Positions 48,212-56,704 of a DNA stretch of 64,000 bases are shown in pieces. The translations under genes and the position numbers were made by a program. The stretch lies in assembly GCA_964615375.1 (NCBI GenBank), contig CAZTOW010000004.1, positions 1-64,000 of the forward strand. The letters run 5' to 3'. This stretch comes from CAZKWG01 sp964615375 (GTDB lineage Bacteria > Myxococcota_A > UBA796 > CAZKWG01). The notes below the pieces were generated by a model. It saw only the letters and a program-made list of their open reading frames with translations, was not told the DNA's origin and made no database searches. The first letter of the stretch is position 1. Every line of letters starts with the position of its first letter.

Positions 48212-49635
48212 CAGAAGGCTTCCTCCGTCTCCAGCGTGTAGAGGTCGGGCAGCCAGGTCACGCGGCCCAGCCCGGTGCCGAGATCGGTCTCCGCCCGCCA
48301 GACCACCTCGCCCTCCGCCGTGACCTCGGTGAGCATCCCGAACTCCGTCCAGGAGGCCAGGTAGGTGTCGCCCAGCCGCTTGACGTCGCCCAGCAGCCCG
48401 TTGAAGCGCCCGCCCTCCGAGGTCCAGGAGAACACCATCTCCAGCGTACCCGCCTCCTGATCGTAGGCGTACTCCTTGATCTTGCTGGAGTTGGCGTCGG
48501 AGTGGTAGCGGTTGTCGAAGACGGTGAACCCGCCGTCCCAGATCTGCGAGTAGTGGCCGTGCGACCACATCTCCATGGGGTCCTCGGTGGAGAGGTCCCC
48601 GTAGAGCCCGCCGATCTCGTAGAGCAGCGCGCCGTCCTCCCGGTCGATGAACATGATGTTGTCCAGGTTCTTGGTCATGAACCTGAACTCGTCCAGCGCC
48701 TCGTCGTAGACCAGGGAGTTGCCGTGGCTGAAGTCGTAGCCGCCCACGCCGGCCACGGTCTCATAGAAGTGGTCGCAGGGGACGTAGAGCTCGTGCCAGT
48801 CGGAGAACAGCGAGAAGATCTCGCGCGGCGTCACGTCGGCGCCGGAGCCCTCGGGGGTCTCCAGCAGCCGGTCCGCCGCCACCGTCATCTCCTCGCCCTC
48901 GATCTCCACCCGCTCGGCGTCCACCGAGATCCAGGCGTAGCGGTCATTGGGCAGGACCGCGAAGTCGTGGTGCCCCTGGAAGGTGGTGGTCAGCACCGAC
49001 TCCGAGCCGTCGAAGTGGAGGCGCAGGATGCCGCCCATGTCCGACTCCTGCTTGATGTCGTGCTGGGCCCAGGCGATGCTGTCCTTCCCAGGGATGGGAT
49101 GAGCCGTCACCACGCCGAGCCCGTCATCCGCCTGTCGATACCAGACATAGTCTCCATCCCGATCGATGATGACGATCCAGGCGGCGTCGGACATCAGCAG
49201 CGTGACCAGGATGTACCCGCCGGGCGCGGTCTGGTCGGGATCGTAGTCGGAGATGGCGAAGCTGGTGATCCCCTGGGGCGGCAGGTCCAGGCTCACGCTG
49301 GTCGGCTGGCTGACCAGGCGCTCGCCCTCGGGGGTCAGCGTGACGGCGCGCAGATCGTAGGTATAACCGGCCTTCAGCCCGCGGAGCTGGCGCTGGTGGA
49401 CGCGGCTGGTGTGCTCCTCGGTGGGCGTGAGCTGGTCGTAGGCGCCCTCCAGCCCGTACTCCACGTAGCCCAGGCCCGTGAGCTCCGACTCCCAGCTCAC
49501 GTCCACCACCGTGGGCATCCCGCTGGCGATCTCCGCCTGGATCTCGTAGGATGAGCCCAGCCCGCCGCCCCCGCTCCCGCCGTCCTTGCAGGACAGAAGG
49601 AGCGGGAGCGCGATGTGCGCGCTCGCCAACCTCAT
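48211..49635 (-). CDS. Arylsulfotransferase (ASST)-like lipoprotein
   Basis: A 474-aa protein from ATG 49635 with GGAGG 6 nt upstream. The signal ALPLLLSC gives a lipidated Cys followed by a Gly-rich linker. A fibronectin-like N-terminal domain is followed by a six-bladed propeller of the ASST type: GGYILVTLLMSDAAWIVIID, HHDFAVLPNDRYAW, SHGNSLVYDEALDEF and WSHGHYSQIWDGGFTVFDN. These His residues match the catalytic positions of PAPS-independent sulfotransferases. The donor and acceptor are unknown. It is coupled to the Asp-box gene downstream. Confidence 0.8.
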   Translation of the reverse strand: MRLASAHIALPLLLSCKDGGSGGGGLGSSYEIQAEIASGMPTVVDVSWESELTGLGYVEYGLEGAYDQLTPTEEHTSRVHQRQLRGLKAGYTYDLRAVTLTPEGERLVSQPTSVSLDLPPQGITSFAISDYDPDQTAPGGYILVTLLMSDAAWIVIIDRDGDYVWYRQADDGLGVVTAHPIPGKDSIAWAQHDIKQESDMGGILRLHFDGSESVLTTTFQGHHDFAVLPNDRYAWISVDAERVEIEGEEMTVAADRLLETPEGSGADVTPREIFSLFSDWHELYVPCDHFYETVAGVGGYDFSHGNSLVYDEALDEFRFMTKNLDNIMFIDREDGALLYEIGGLYGDLSTEDPMEMWSHGHYSQIWDGGFTVFDNRYHSDANSSKIKEYAYDQEAGTLEMVFSWTSEGGRFNGLLGDVKRLGDTYLASWTEFGMLTEVTAEGEVVWRAETDLGTGLGRVTWLPDLYTLETEEAF

Positions 49636-49674
49636 GTCGCCCTCCGCAGCGCCAGCCGCTCTGGACAGGTTTTC

Positions 49675-52434
49675 ATGCGTATCACCGCAGGTCAAGTGTT
49701 GATTTCGCGGCTCTCCGCGCTCGAAGCGGCGGCGCTGGCGCTCAGCGTCGTGTTGGCGGCCTGCGGCGGGGTCAGCGAGCCGCCAGCCGAGCCCGCCGCC
49801 ACCGCCGCTCCCTCGTCCGAGCGCGCCGCCGCCCCCGCCGAGGCCGCCCCCCCGACGAGCTGCGCCGAGCCGAGCCCCGAGCGGGCCCTGCTCTCCACCC
49901 TGATGGAGCCGGGCGAGCTGCTGGCGGGCGGCGCGTTCGAGGAGGAGGGCGGGCTCACGACCGGCGCGGGCTCGGGCGGGGCGCGGGCCAGGGAGGCGGC
50001 GCGCGAGGGGCGCTGGGGCTGGAGCCTGGGCTCCGGCGAGCAGCTCGTGGTGCAGTTCGTCCCCGAGAAGACCGCGGATCTCGGCCTCTCCGTGTGGGCG
50101 CGCGCCGCGGACGGCTCCGCCCGCGCCCGCCTGAGCCTGGGCGGGCCCGAGGGCTCCGCGGCGAAGGAGGCCAAGGCCGGAAAGGCCGGGAAGGCCGGGA
50201 AGGCCGGGAAGGCCGGGAAGGCGGCGAAATTCGGGGGCGCCTCCGCGGGCGCCGACCTGGCCGGCGCGGGCGAGTGGGTGGAGCTGGGCGCGAGCTGGAC
50301 CCAGCTGACGCTGCGGCAGGCCTCGCTGCGCACCACGCCCCTGGCCACCCTGCGCGTCGAGACCGAGGGCGCCGTCTTCCTCGACGATCTCTCGGTCACC
50401 GCGCCGGTGCTGAAGCTGCCCGAGGGCGCGCGCGCCGTGGGCGGGGTGCCCGTGCCGAAGAAGCCGGCCGCTCCCTTCCTCTTCGCCTTCCTCGTCCACA
50501 TCGAGGACGAGCCCGGCCTCAGCGACGGGGGCCCGCGCTGGGAGGACACCACGCGGGCGGTGGAGGGCCTGGCCAGCGCCCTGCACGCCCACGGCGGCGC
50601 GCTCACGGTACAACCGGAGCTGGACTGGGCGCAGGGCGCGGACGCCGAGGCCGCGCGGAGCGGCGCGGAGAACCGGATCCGGGCGCTGGTCAAGCGGACG
50701 GGGCTACAGCTCTCCACCCACACCCACGGCCCGGTCTGCGTGGACGAGGCTGGCGTCCCCCGGGGCGCCAACGCCTGCCGCCAGAACACCGCCTGGGCGC
50801 CGGCCAACGCGGACGCCGACGTGGTCGCCTACGTCTCCGAGCGCCAGCGCGCGCTGGCGGCCCTGCAGGGCGCGCCCGTCACCGACCACAACGGGAACTT
50901 CGAGATCGCGAGCTTCGCCGGCCTCCAGGGTCTCGGCCTGCGCACGCTCTCGGCCTTCAAGGACCGCTCCGAGCAGAGCGGGCTGCCCTCCCTGCGCACC
51001 AACCCCTGGCGCCCGGCCGGCTCCGGCGCCTCCGTCACCCAGTTCCAACGCCATGATCCTGCTGGCCCGCTCGTCTACCTGCCCGGCGCCGGGCTCGCCC
51101 TGCCCCGCGACCTCAGCCGGCTCTCCGACCGCCTGCGCCGGCACCTGGCCCAGACCCTGCGCCACGCCGACGCCGAGCGGGTGAACACGACCTACGTGGT
51201 GCTGCCGATCTCAGCCTTCGTCCACGGCGGCCCGGCCATGCAGGCCGCGCGCGGCGGGAGCCTGGAGGCGGATCTTCGCGAGGTGGAGGCCGCGCTCTCG
51301 GGGGTGGTGGACCCGCTGGTGAAGGAGGGCTACCTGCGCTGGGCCAGCCTGCCCGAGATGGGCGAGGCCTACACGCGCTGGGAGCAGGGCTGCGGTCAGG
51401 CCGCGGCCCCCTCGGCGAGCCCCGCCCCCGCGGAGAGCGCGCTGGCCGCGCAGGTCGGGACGCCCAGCGCCGCCGACCCCTGCCCCGGCGGCTGCGTGAA
51501 CTTCATCGTCAACGTCCATGACTTCAGCCACGCGACCGAGAGCGCGAGCACCGTGGCCCGACTCCTGGACATCTTCGAGCAGAGCGGCGTCCGGGGCGAG
51601 CTCTACCTGACCGCGCCCGTCGTGGCCGCCTGGGGCCGCGAGCGCCCGGACCTGATCCGGCGACTCCGCGCCTCGAAGCACACCATCAGCTACCACACGC
51701 GCCCGCCGCACCCCACCGTGCCCGGCTTCGACGGCGCGCTGGAGGGCCTGAGCGGGGACGCCCTCGAGGCGAAGATCCGCGAATTCGAGACCTGGAGCCA
51801 GGATCTCTCCACGGGTGAGCTCGACCGCTCCGCCTCCGGCGGCTACGCGCTGGTCCGCGACACCTTCTCCCGGGCGCCGGTGGCGGTCTCCGTCCTGCAC
51901 GACGACGTGGCCGTCAAGAGCGCGGCCTACCGGGTCTACCGGGATCTCGGCGCCCGCGCCGCCGTCTGGTACCACGAGGAGGGCACCGCGCTGGACCGCC
52001 CCCTCGAGCTCCGCGACGGCCTGCTGGTCCGCCCCAGCGACGGCAGCGCGACCCGCTGGAGCCAGGGCAGCGAGCCTCCCCAGTTCTGGTGGAACCGCGT
52101 CTCCCGCGATCCCTCCTACGATCCGGCCGCCCGCCTGGAGAGCCTGCGCGCGTCGTGGAGCGGGGCCCGCGGCCCCATCCTCACGGCGATCATCCACGAG
52201 AACGATCTGGTCCGCTCCGGGAACGCCGGCTTCACCTTCTTCTACTTCGCCGAGGGCGACAAGTCCCGACCCCTCCCCCCGCCCTGGACGCTCGCCGGCC
52301 CCGATCGCACCCGCCTCCGCCCGCAGGCCGAGCAGGACGCGATCTTCGCCGCCTACGCGCGCATGGTGGCCAGCGCGGCGAAGGCGATGCGCGTGATCAC
52401 CAGCGCGGATCTGGCCGATCTCGCGACTAGATAA
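49675..52434 (+). CDS. Lipoprotein with two deacetylase-like barrels
   Basis: ATG 49675 gives 919 aa with a lipobox at LALSVVLAAC (Cys30); only 39 nt separate it from the divergent ATG of the ASST-like gene. After a low-complexity linker, residues ~64-245 look like a carbohydrate-binding beta-sandwich interrupted by a KAG tandem tract. Two NodB-like beta/alpha regions follow: ~268-520 (FLFAFLVHIEDEPG, LQLSTHTHGPVC, APVTDHNGNFEI) and ~600-850 (VNFIVNVHDFSHATES, KHTISYHTRPPHP, AIIHENDL). Metal-binding Asp/His-type motifs are present in both. It is likely a surface polysaccharide-modifying enzyme; activity unproven. Confidence 0.65.
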   Translation: MRITAGQVLISRLSALEAAALALSVVLAACGGVSEPPAEPAATAAPSSERAAAPAEAAPPTSCAEPSPERALLSTLMEPGELLAGGAFEEEGGLTTGAGSGGARAREAAREGRWGWSLGSGEQLVVQFVPEKTADLGLSVWARAADGSARARLSLGGPEGSAAKEAKAGKAGKAGKAGKAGKAAKFGGASAGADLAGAGEWVELGASWTQLTLRQASLRTTPLATLRVETEGAVFLDDLSVTAPVLKLPEGARAVGGVPVPKKPAAPFLFAFLVHIEDEPGLSDGGPRWEDTTRAVEGLASALHAHGGALTVQPELDWAQGADAEAARSGAENRIRALVKRTGLQLSTHTHGPVCVDEAGVPRGANACRQNTAWAPANADADVVAYVSERQRALAALQGAPVTDHNGNFEIASFAGLQGLGLRTLSAFKDRSEQSGLPSLRTNPWRPAGSGASVTQFQRHDPAGPLVYLPGAGLALPRDLSRLSDRLRRHLAQTLRHADAERVNTTYVVLPISAFVHGGPAMQAARGGSLEADLREVEAALSGVVDPLVKEGYLRWASLPEMGEAYTRWEQGCGQAAAPSASPAPAESALAAQVGTPSAADPCPGGCVNFIVNVHDFSHATESASTVARLLDIFEQSGVRGELYLTAPVVAAWGRERPDLIRRLRASKHTISYHTRPPHPTVPGFDGALEGLSGDALEAKIREFETWSQDLSTGELDRSASGGYALVRDTFSRAPVAVSVLHDDVAVKSAAYRVYRDLGARAAVWYHEEGTALDRPLELRDGLLVRPSDGSATRWSQGSEPPQFWWNRVSRDPSYDPAARLESLRASWSGARGPILTAIIHENDLVRSGNAGFTFFYFAEGDKSRPLPPPWTLAGPDRTRLRPQAEQDAIFAAYARMVASAAKAMRVITSADLADLATR
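50173..50226 (+). repeat. 9-bp tandem repeat encoding Lys-Ala-Gly
   Basis: Five near-identical AAGGCCGGG units and one degenerate unit, giving a Lys-Ala-Gly tract within the deacetylase-like lipoprotein. It is likely a flexible linker prone to length change. Confidence 0.7.
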
Positions 52435-52439
52435 TCTAG
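52427..52439. other. CTAG-N5-CTAG motif, copy f, between convergent genes
   Basis: CTAG, ATAAT, CTAG. The TAA in the core is the stop of the deacetylase-like gene, and the second CTAG holds the TAG stop of the minus-strand aminotransferase-like gene. Confidence 0.5.
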
Positions 52440-53659
52440 ATTACCGTCGTCCCGCCGAGGATCTCGTCCACCGCCTGCAGGAAGTAGCGGTTCTCGTGGG
52501 CCAGCCCCAGCGTGACGCGGAAGTAGCTCTCGAAGCTCTCCCCGGCGAAGGTGCTCATCACCTTGATGGCGATCTGGCGCTCCGCCAGCTTCTTCTTGAG
52601 CTCCGCGCCCTTGCGCCCGTCCTTGAAGCGGCACAGCACGAAGTTCGTCACCGAGGGGAAGACCTCGATCCCGTGCTTCTCCAGGCCCTCCTTCAGCAGG
52701 GCGCGCTCGCTGGCGCAGACCCGCCGCAGCCAGGGCAGGTGCTCGTCGTCGCCGAGGGCCGCCACGCACAGATCCTCGACCAGCTTGCCCAGCCGGTAGT
52801 CGGTGAGCTTCTTGTTCTCCGACGCCACCAGCTCCGGGCTGGCCAGCAGATAACCGGCCTTGATCCCGGCGAGCCCGTAGGCGAAGGAGAAGGTGCGGCT
52901 GACCATCAGGTTCGGGTAGCGCATGATCAGGGGGGCGAAGCGCTGGTGGCTGTCGTCGCAGTACTGCACGTAGGCCTCGTCCACCCAGAAGGTGGCCTCC
53001 GGCCAGGCGGCGATCAGCGGCTCCAGCTCCTCCCGGGAGATCATGACGTTCCCGGTCGGGTTGTTCGGGTTCACGATGTAGACCACGCCCGGCCCGCGCT
53101 TGAGCTCGGCCTCGATCTGGTCGGCCGTCACGCGGAAGCCCTGCTCCGGCCCGGTGGCCATGGCGCGCACGCCCAGCCCCTTCTCCGCGGCCTTGCCCGG
53201 CACCTTCCCGTAGGTGAACAGCGGGGTGATGATGGGGTAGCCGCTCTTGCTGATGAGGTGCTTCGCCACCCGCATCGGGCTCTGCAGCACCCGAGCCTTG
53301 ATGACCTCGGGGATCACCGCCTTCAGGATGGGGCCCGAGCCCTGGTGCAGGAAGACGTGATCCGGGGTCACGCCGTCGGTGCGGGCGATGGCCCGGCGCA
53401 GGTTGTCGTTGCCCGCCGACGGGTAGTTGCGCAGCGCGGCCCGGTGGCAGTGCAGCGCCAGCACGCGCACGCAGGCCTCGGGCATGTAGGTCCCGTCGTT
53501 GAGGCCGAGGTTGAGCGGCAGGTGAACCGGCTCGCCCTCCTCGAGGGCCTCGCGGCCGATGTGGCTCAGCGTGCGCAGCGCGGCGTAGGCGCGGGCCTCC
53601 AGCGGCAGCGCGCCATATCCGTCCCGGTTCTCCGACGGGGTCGTTGGGTACGTGCTCAC
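52436..53659 (-). CDS. HisC-like class I/II aminotransferase lacking the PLP lysine
   Basis: A 407-aa protein with GTG 53659 after GGAGGGA. The fold is clear: YPSAGNDNLRRAIA, IVNPNNPTGNVM, FWVDEAYVQYC and a C-terminal SYFRVTLG with the substrate-carboxylate Arg. The segment that normally carries the Schiff-base lysine (RTLSKAFALAGLR in HisC) reads RTFSFAYGLAGIK: Lys is replaced by Phe (TTC) and the phosphate-binding Arg by Lys. The protein may therefore be catalytically dead, or have another role. Neighbours give no pathway hint. Confidence 0.82.
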   Translation of the reverse strand: MSTYPTTPSENRDGYGALPLEARAYAALRTLSHIGREALEEGEPVHLPLNLGLNDGTYMPEACVRVLALHCHRAALRNYPSAGNDNLRRAIARTDGVTPDHVFLHQGSGPILKAVIPEVIKARVLQSPMRVAKHLISKSGYPIITPLFTYGKVPGKAAEKGLGVRAMATGPEQGFRVTADQIEAELKRGPGVVYIVNPNNPTGNVMISREELEPLIAAWPEATFWVDEAYVQYCDDSHQRFAPLIMRYPNLMVSRTFSFAYGLAGIKAGYLLASPELVASENKKLTDYRLGKLVEDLCVAALGDDEHLPWLRRVCASERALLKEGLEKHGIEVFPSVTNFVLCRFKDGRKGAELKKKLAERQIAIKVMSTFAGESFESYFRVTLGLAHENRYFLQAVDEILGGTTVI

Positions 53660-53763
53660 GTCTCCCTCCGTTCGCGGCGCGTATGATACACCGCGCGAAG
53701 CCGGCGCGCCGCCCTGGGCGGGGATAAGCTCGCAGAAATTCGAGCAAGCCAGGACGGTTCGCC

Positions 53764-54159
53764 ATGAGGGATACGGGCCAGGGGAGCATCGAGACCATCG
53801 ACGCCTACATCGCCGCTCAGGCGCCCGCGGCCCAGGAGCGCCTGCGGGCCCTGCGTGCCCTGATCGGCGAGCTGGCCCCCGAGGCCACCGAGCGCATGGC
53901 CTACGGGCTCCCGACCTGGTACCTGAACGGCAACCTCGTCCACATCGGGGCGTTCACGCAGCACACGGGCCTGTACCCGGGGCCGGCGGGCGTCGAGGCC
54001 TTCGAGGCGGAGCTGGGCGCCTACCAGCGCTCCAAGGGCGCCATCCGCTTCCCCCTCGATCAGCCGCTCCCGATGGACCTCATCGCGCGGATCGTGCGCC
54101 TCCGGGTCGAGCAGAACCGGGCCCTGCCGAAGAAGCGCGCGCCGAAGCCGAAGGCCTGA
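53764..54159 (+). CDS. DUF1801 (YdhG/frataxin-like) protein
   Basis: A 131-aa protein of typical family length, from ATG 53764. Motifs: IDAYIAAQAPAAQERLRALR, ERMAYGLPTWYLNGNLVHIG (the conserved mid-segment), then SKGAIRFPLDQPLPMDLI. Related Bacillus proteins are reported as frataxin-like iron carriers, but the general function of the family is uncertain. It is divergent from the HisC-like gene across a 104-nt gap in which TATCAT on the minus strand (53683-53688) is a possible -10 for the HisC-like gene. Confidence 0.85.
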   Translation: MRDTGQGSIETIDAYIAAQAPAAQERLRALRALIGELAPEATERMAYGLPTWYLNGNLVHIGAFTQHTGLYPGPAGVEAFEAELGAYQRSKGAIRFPLDQPLPMDLIARIVRLRVEQNRALPKKRAPKPKA

Positions 54160-54203
54160 GCCTCGGGCGCGCTGGACCGGGAGCGGGCGGAGATGGAGCG
54201 ACG

Positions 54204-54220
54204 CATCGGAAATTCCGATG
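54204..54220. other. Perfect 17-nt palindrome between convergent genes
   Basis: CATCGGAAATTCCGATG, with 8-nt arms around a central A. It lies in the 72-nt gap between the DUF1801 and CotH-like gene ends. It may be a binding site or weak bidirectional terminator; no T-run is present. Confidence 0.45.
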
Positions 54221-54231
54221 TATGAGAATGT

Positions 54232-55626
54232 TCACCACTCCGCGACGTTCTCATCCATCCAGGCGAGCCGCGCGTCCACCCAGTCTCGCACGTTCTGGAC
54301 CTCCTCTTCCCAGCTCCCGACCGCATACAGGTAGCCGTAGAAGTCCACGTCCTCGATGGGCCAGCGCTCGAAGTTGCGGGCCGCGGCCTCGCTGAGCGTT
54401 GCCTCGTAGTCGTCAATGCGCGCCTGCAGCGCGTCGCGGTCCATGGGCCCGGCGCGCAGCTCCTCCCAGCGCGCGGCCATCGCGTCGTGGAAGTCGGGAT
54501 CATCGGCGAAGGCGGCCACCAGATCGGGGCGGTAGGCGATCCAGGTCTCGGGGTTCTCGTTGTCGTTGTAGGAGGGCTGCCCGTAGCCCAGGTCGATGTC
54601 CCAGGGCACGAAGTGGATGAGCCCGCCCTCGTCCTTCCACAGGTGGACGGACAGGAAATAGCCGTCGTTGTTCTTGGCGAACTCCTCCATCAAGACGAAG
54701 TCGATGGCGCTGTCCATGTCCACGTAGGCGAAGATCCCGGTCTTGTCGTCGCCGGGGTCGGCGGACCAGGCGGCCCCGGTCCAGCTCAGCAGCGTGCTGC
54801 GGATCCCGTCCAGGGCCTCGATGGTGGCGTCCTCCTGGCGCGGGTAGATGGCGGTCCAGGTCCCGTAGCCCAGCATGTTGGTGGCGAAACCTCCGCTCTC
54901 GTCCAGCTTGAGCACGAAGCTGGACCCGTCGGTCTCGCCGGACGCGCTGAGGTCGATGCGGCTCGCGTCGCGCTTGACCCGCTCGGTCAGCACGTAGACG
55001 CCCCAGTAGTCGCCGTTCAGGGTGAGCTCGCAGAACCGGCTCTCCGCCCCGTACTCGGCGTCGCCGCCGGCCTCCTCGAAGAGGTCGTAGGTCATCTTGT
55101 TGCGGAAGAGGGCCCGGTCCACCCAGGCCCCGTTCAGCACCCAGTCGCTCTCCGCGCCCATGCCCAGCAGGTTGGCCTCGCGGGCCTCGCCGTCGGCGTC
55201 CTGGAGCTCCACGCCGAACTGGTTCTTGGGGAAGGACATCGAGGATCGTCCGCGCAGCTCGACCCCGGCGGGGCCCTCCCAGGCCACCAGGCCCAGAGCG
55301 TCCTCCACCCGCAGATCGCAGGTGGTCTTGGGGCTGTCCACGATGGCCTCGTCGCAGTCCATGGCGATCTGGCAGACACCCTCGGTCCAGGCGAAGTCAT
55401 CGACGCTCTCCTCGGTGACCAGCGGATCAGGCGCGGTGTCCTCAGGATCCGTGTCCTCGGGCGCGGAGGTCTCGGCGCCGCTCTCGGTGCCGGTCTCACC
55501 TGACCCCTCTCCGGTCTCCCCGGCCCCGCTCTCCCAGGGGGAAGAGGTGTCCAGGTTCTCGCCCTTCGACTCTTGCGTCGAGCGCGAGGTGCAGGCGAGG
55601 TGAAAGACGAGCGAGAGAGGGTACAT
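54232..55626 (-). CDS. CotH-like kinase-fold lipoprotein
   Basis: ATG 55626 gives 464 aa with a signal ending in VFHLAC. After a Glu/Thr/Ser-rich linker, the CotH pattern is present: ELRGRSSMSFPKNQFGVEL, DWVLNGAWVDRALFRNKM, GVYVLTERVKRDASRIDL, VLMEEFAKNNDGY and HFVPWDIDLGYG (the metal-binding Asp pair). CotH proteins are atypical kinases of secreted substrates; here the protein is probably lipid-anchored on the cell surface. Partners are unknown. Confidence 0.85.
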   Translation of the reverse strand: MYPLSLVFHLACTSRSTQESKGENLDTSSPWESGAGETGEGSGETGTESGAETSAPEDTDPEDTAPDPLVTEESVDDFAWTEGVCQIAMDCDEAIVDSPKTTCDLRVEDALGLVAWEGPAGVELRGRSSMSFPKNQFGVELQDADGEAREANLLGMGAESDWVLNGAWVDRALFRNKMTYDLFEEAGGDAEYGAESRFCELTLNGDYWGVYVLTERVKRDASRIDLSASGETDGSSFVLKLDESGGFATNMLGYGTWTAIYPRQEDATIEALDGIRSTLLSWTGAAWSADPGDDKTGIFAYVDMDSAIDFVLMEEFAKNNDGYFLSVHLWKDEGGLIHFVPWDIDLGYGQPSYNDNENPETWIAYRPDLVAAFADDPDFHDAMAARWEELRAGPMDRDALQARIDDYEATLSEAAARNFERWPIEDVDFYGYLYAVGSWEEEVQNVRDWVDARLAWMDENVAEW

Positions 55627-55631
55627 GCCCC

Positions 55632-55713
55632 GAGCATAGCAGGCGGGAGAGGCCACCGTCACGCGGCTGTGACCTGGGCCGGCGAGCACGTCCGCGCGGC
55701 CTGCGCTATGCTC
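55632..55713. promoter_or_regulatory. Divergent inverted repeat with mirrored -10-like hexamers
   Basis: GAGCATAGCAGGC (55632-55644) is mirrored by GCCTGCGCTATGCTC (55699-55713), with a 2-nt insertion. Each arm carries TATGCT in the direction of its gene. The left one lies only ~7 nt before the CotH-like ATG, so a leaderless transcript is possible; the right one is ~50 nt before the FHA gene. A shared regulator or symmetric promoter pair is suggested. Confidence 0.4.
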
Positions 55714-55762
55714 ATGACCCCTCCCCCCCCGCGGCTCCCCCCGAACCCCTGCACTGCCTGCC

Positions 55763-56695
55763 ATGACCGACGACGCGCTGGTCTCCTCCCTCCACAGCCT
55801 CGGCCTGAACGAGGAGAACGTCCACGCCATCGCCCTGCTCCCCCTGCTGGAGGTGGCCTGGGCCGACGGGCGCATCGGCGAGGCCGAGCGGCGGGTGATC
55901 CTGGACATCGCCAAGAAGCGCGGCGTGCTGGACTCGGAGGCGGCGCTGCTGCTGGAGACCTGGCTGCGCTACCGGCCGAGCGACCGCTACCTGGGACTCG
56001 GGCGCGAGGTGCTCGTGGAGCTCGCCTCGCGCGGCCACGAGGAGGTGGGCATCACGCCCCAGACCATCACCGACGTGCTGCGCTTCTGCGAGCAGGTGGC
56101 GGTGGCGGCCAGCGGGCTGCTGGGGCGCGCCTTCAAGTCCATCGACCCGGCGGAGAAGGCCACGCTCGCCGAGATCGCCGAGGCCCTCTCCGCCACCCGC
56201 CGCCCGAAGTGGGAGGAGATGGCGCAGGATCTGAAGGCCGCCCACGACGCGCTGCTGGACGACGACGACGTCACCGCCTTCGAGGACGCCGACCCGCGGG
56301 CCGTGGCGAGCCGCCGGGCGCGCTCGCCGGGCCGCATCCCCAACATCCGCCGCCTGCGCCCCGCCCGCGCCTCCCCCGACGACCGCCCGCCCCCCGCCGT
56401 GCTGGTGCAGCTCAAGAACGGGCGCGAGGCGGGCATCCACCGCGTCCCCGAGCGCGGCATCACCATCGGCCGGCGCAACGACAACGACATCGTCATCCTC
56501 GACGACCCCCAGGTCTCACGCCAGCACGCCCGGGTCTTCCGCCAGGGCGCGAAGCTCTACGTGGTGGACTGCGCCTCGGCCGGCGGGACCTACGTGAACG
56601 ACGAGCGCGTCCACGAGCGCCGCCTGCTGGGCGACGAGGAGATCCGGGTCGGGCAGACCAGCTTCCTGTTCACGCTGGGGCTGCTGAGGGACTAG
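55763..56695 (+). CDS. TerB-like / FHA domain protein
   Basis: A 310-aa protein. Residues ~20-150 are a TerB/DjlA-like helical domain (AIALLPLLEVAWADGRIGEA, RRVILDIAKKRG) typical of tellurite-resistance-B family proteins. A linker of Asp and Arg/Pro leads to an FHA domain at ~210-305: GITIGRRNDNDIVILDDPQV, SRQHARV, and the GGTYVNDERV strand. FHA binds phosphothreonine, so it is a possible partner of a Ser/Thr kinase such as that at 32838-36302; that link is inference. Confidence 0.87.
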   Translation: MTDDALVSSLHSLGLNEENVHAIALLPLLEVAWADGRIGEAERRVILDIAKKRGVLDSEAALLLETWLRYRPSDRYLGLGREVLVELASRGHEEVGITPQTITDVLRFCEQVAVAASGLLGRAFKSIDPAEKATLAEIAEALSATRRPKWEEMAQDLKAAHDALLDDDDVTAFEDADPRAVASRRARSPGRIPNIRRLRPARASPDDRPPPAVLVQLKNGREAGIHRVPERGITIGRRNDNDIVILDDPQVSRQHARVFRQGAKLYVVDCASAGGTYVNDERVHERRLLGDEEIRVGQTSFLFTLGLLRD

Positions 56696-56704
56696 ATCAC
56701 CTGG
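56692..56704. other. CTAG-N5-CTAG-like motif, copy g (one mismatch), between convergent genes
   Basis: CTAG, ATCAC, CTGG. The first CTAG holds the TAG stop of the FHA gene and the core holds the TGA stop of the cytochrome gene on the minus strand. Confidence 0.35.

Noticed and set aside
52436..53659. Calling the gene hisC
   Set aside because: The fold fits, but the catalytic lysine is missing and no histidine genes are adjacent.
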